This document shows positions 61,623 to 64,000 of a DNA stretch of 64,000 nt, piece by piece; position 1 is the stretch's first letter, and the number at the start of each line of letters is the position of its first letter. A model generated the notes under the pieces. It had not been told where the DNA came from and did not search any database. It worked only from the letters and a program-made list of their open reading frames with translations. A program made the translations under genes and the position numbers. Source of the stretch: Eutreptiella sp. 'Long Island Sound 2002' (Eukaryota > Euglenozoa > Euglenophyceae > Eutreptiales > Eutreptiaceae); contig CAXIWF010000734.1 of the NCBI GenBank assembly GCA_964036045.1, forward strand, positions 1 to 64,000, written 5' to 3'.

Positions 61623-64000
61623 GATGTCCCCATGGATGTCCCCATGGATGTCCCCATTGATGTCCCCATGGATGTCTCCATTGATGTCCCCATGGATGTC
61701 CCCATGGATGTCCCCATGGATGTCCCCATGGATGTCCCCATTGATGTCCCCATTGATGTCCCCATTGATGTCCCCATTGATGTCCCCATGGATGTCCCCA
61801 TGGAAGTCCCCATTGATGTCCCCATGGATGTCCCCATGGATGTCCCCATTGATGTCCCCATGGATGTCCCCATGGATGTCCCCATGGATGTCCCCATTGA
61901 TGTCCCCATTGATGTCCCCATGGATGCCCCCATGGATGTCCCCATTGATGTCCCCATGGATGTCCCCATGGATGTCCCCATTGATGTCCCCATGGATGTC
62001 CCCATTGATGTCCCCATTGATGTCCCCATGGATGTCCCCACGGATGTCCCCATGGATGTCCCCATGGATGTCCCCATAGATGTCCCCATGGATGTCCCCA
62101 TTGATGTCCCCATGGATGTCCCCATGGATGTCCCCATGGATCTCCCCATTGATGTCCCCATGGAAGTCCCCATGGATGTCCCCATTGATGTCCCCATTGA
62201 TGTCCCCATGGATGTCCCCATGGATGTCCCCATGGATGTCTCCATTGATGTCCCCATTGATGTCCCCATGGATGTCCCCATTGATGTCCCCATGGATGTC
62301 CCCATTGATGTCCCCATTGATGTCCCCATTGATGTCCCCATTGATGTCCCCATTGATGTCCCCATGGATGTCCCCATGGATGTCCCCATGGAAGTCCCCA
62401 TTGATGTCCCCATGGATGTCCCCATTGTTGTCCCCATGGATGTCCCCATTGATGTCCCCATGGATGGCCCCATTGATGTTCCCATTGATGTCCCCATGGA
62501 TGTCCCCATTGATGTCCCCATGGATGTCCCCATGGATGTCCCCATTGATGTCCCCATGGATGTCCCCATTGATGTCCCCATGGATGTCCCCATGGATGTC
62601 CCCATGGATGTCCCCATTGATGTCCCCATGGATGTCCCCATGGATGTCCCCATGGATGCCCCCATTGATGTCCCCATGGATGTCCCCATGGATGTCCCCA
62701 TGGATGTCCCCATTGATGTCCCCATGGATGTCCCCATGGATGTCCCCATGGAAGTCCCCATTGATGTCCCCATGGATGTCCCCATGGATGTCCCCATGGA
62801 TGTCCCCATTGATGTCCCCATGGATGGCCCCATGGATGTCCCCATTGATATCCCCATGGATGTCCCCATGGATGTCCCCATGGATGTCCCCATTGATGTC
62901 CCCATGGAAGTCCCCATTGATGTCCCCATGGATGTCCCCATGGATGTCCCCATGGATGTCCCCATTGATGTCCCCATGGATGTCCCCATGGATGTCCCCA
63001 CTGATGTCCCCATGGATGTCCCCATGGATGTCCCCATGGATGTCCCCATGGAAGTCCCCATTGATGTCCCCATTGATGTCCCCATGGATGTCCCCATTGA
63101 TGTCCCCATGGATGTCCCCATGGATGTCCCCATTGATGTCCCCATTGATGTCCCCATTGATTTCCCCATTGATGTCCCCATGGATGTCCCCATGGATGTC
63201 CCCATGGATGTCCCCATGGATGTCCCCATGGATGTCCCCATGGATGTCCCCATGGATGTCCCCATTGATGTCCCCATGGATGTCCCCATTGATGTCCCCA
63301 TGGATGTCCCCATGGATGTCCCCATGGATGTCCCCATTGATGTCCCCATGGATGGCCCCATGGATGTCCCCATTGATGTCCCCATGGATGTCCCCATGGA
63401 TGTCCCCATGGAAGTCCCCATTGATGTCCCCATGGATGGCCCCATTGATGTTCCCATTGATGTCCCCATGGATGTCCCCATTGATGTCCCCATGGATGTC
63501 CCCATGGATGTCCCCATTGATGTCCCCATGGATGTCCCCATGGATGTCCCCATGGATGTCCCCATGGATGTCCCCATTGATGTCCCCATGGATGTCCCCA
63601 TTGATGTCCCCATGGATGTCCCCATGGATGTCCCCATGGATGTCCCCATTGATGTCCCCATGGATGGCCCCATGGATGTCCCCATTGATGTCCCCATGGA
63701 TGGCCCTATGGATGTCCCCATGGATGTCCCCATTGATGTCCCCATGGATGTCCCCATGGATGTCCCCATGGATGTCCCCATGGATGTCCCCATGGATGAC
63801 CCCATGGATGTCCCCATGGATGTCCCCATGGATGTCCCCATGGATGTCCCCATGGATGTCCCCATGGATGTCCCCATGGACGTCCCCATGGATGTCCCCA
63901 TTGATGTCCCCATGGAAGTCCCCATGGATGACCCCATGGATGGCCCCATGGATGCCCCCATTGATGTCCCCATTGATGTCCCCATGGATGTCCCCATTGA
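61623..64000 (+). repeat. right-hand array segment, 198 units running out of the window
   Basis: This is 198 whole units plus two bases (GA) cut by the window edge. Markers are GAAG, GATGGCC, GATGACC (about 63,796 and 63,925), GATCTCC (62,140) and GTTGTCC (62,428). The register is perfect and there is no sign of an array boundary on this side. Confidence 0.9.

Larger units (their letters stand above)
1..64000 (+). repeat. 12-bp tandem satellite array (whole window)
   Basis: The window is a continuous head-to-tail array of a 12-bp unit, GATGTCCCCATG, whose last base is G or T; a rare A also occurs there, at 14 or more places. It holds about 5,330 units, all in one orientation, with no inverted block, spacer or mobile insertion. 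By eye roughly a third of units are the T type, but the share varies strongly along the array. The complementary strand (CATGGGGACATC) carries a GGGG run every 12 bases. G-type junctions create CCATGG and GGATG sites; T-type junctions destroy both. The consensus contains no CpG, so CpG appears only in rare variant units. The array enters and leaves the window, so its true length is unknown. The scale and higher-order duplication indicate a eukaryotic satellite. A bird host is possible from the GGGGACA-like unit but not shown. I recognise no named satellite family. Confidence 0.98.

Noticed and set aside
13363-62079. Giant plus-strand open frame of DVPM/DVPI repeats
   Set aside because: This is the same artefact. 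The parallel MSPW/MSPL frame is also open and breaks only at chance CATAG or CATGAATG junctions.
1-64000. CRISPR array
   Set aside because: There are no unique spacers. The units are contiguous 12-mers and differ only by point changes.
1-64000. Telomeric repeat
   Set aside because: The unit is 12 bp and unlike TTAGGG-type repeats. The register and higher-order duplication are of satellite type.
1-64000. Inverted blocks within the array
   Set aside because: Every part reads GATGTCCCC on the plus strand. I found no segment in the opposite orientation.
1-64000. Repeated CCATGG or GGATG as regulatory or protein-binding sites
   Set aside because: They arise automatically at each G-type junction, and nothing in the sequence points to a bound factor.

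Overview
The whole window is one tandem-repeat (satellite/minisatellite) array. I find no gene, RNA gene, mobile element, CRISPR array or unique-sequence island. The unit is 12 bp, read on the + strand as GATGTCCCCATG, and its last base is either G or T (GATGTCCCCATG or GATGTCCCCATT). About 5,330 units run head to tail in one orientation, and the array leaves the window at both ends. Twelve is a multiple of three and five of the six frames lack a stop in the consensus, so very long open frames appear on both strands (up to about 16,800 codons, reading as DVPM, MSPW/L, HGDI, MGTS or WGHP repeats). These are by-products of the repeat, not genes.

Layout. Positions 1-2,338 are irregular: extra or missing bases, 11- and 13-bp units, and a 34-bp diverged patch at 794-827. 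This looks like the decayed flank of an array, or a nearby edge. From 2,327 to the end the 12-bp register is almost perfect, with only five exceptions (10,319; 10,716; 13,343; 18,274; 61,612). One stretch, 18,292-61,611, is exactly 3,610 units with no net register change. Substitutions are plentiful, and different rare variants mark different domains: CACGCATG, GATGGCC, GCTGTCC and GATATC types at about 7.8-18.1 kb; GTTGTCC and GATGTTCC types at 18.3-26.7 kb; GTACAC, GAAGTC, GTGTCC and GTCGCC types at 26.8-45.9 kb; GATGCCCCC at 46.0-47.4 kb; a mixed, T-unit-rich stretch at 47.4-52.2 kb; a G-unit-rich stretch at 52.2-60.2 kb; and GATGGCC, GAAGTC and GATGACC types to the end.

On top of the 12-mer sits a nested higher-order structure. 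Blocks of rare variants recur at fixed offsets: 240, 360, 408, 420, 468, 540, 564, 1,020, 1,332, about 1,100-1,224, 1,524, about 2,500-2,627 and about 3,590-3,680 bp. One module ending in a GTACAC unit and a fixed G/T pattern occurs seven times between 29.7 and 45.3 kb. This is the expected footprint of repeated segmental tandem duplication, by unequal exchange or replication slippage, on several scales.

Host. The array can only be eukaryotic in style: tens of kilobases of non-coding satellite with higher-order repeats. The reverse-strand unit (GGGGACA inside CATGGGGACATC) reminds me of G-rich minisatellites common in bird genomes, especially microchromosomes. That is a recollection and a weak inference, not something this sequence proves. 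There are no genes, so there is no pathway or operon to describe.
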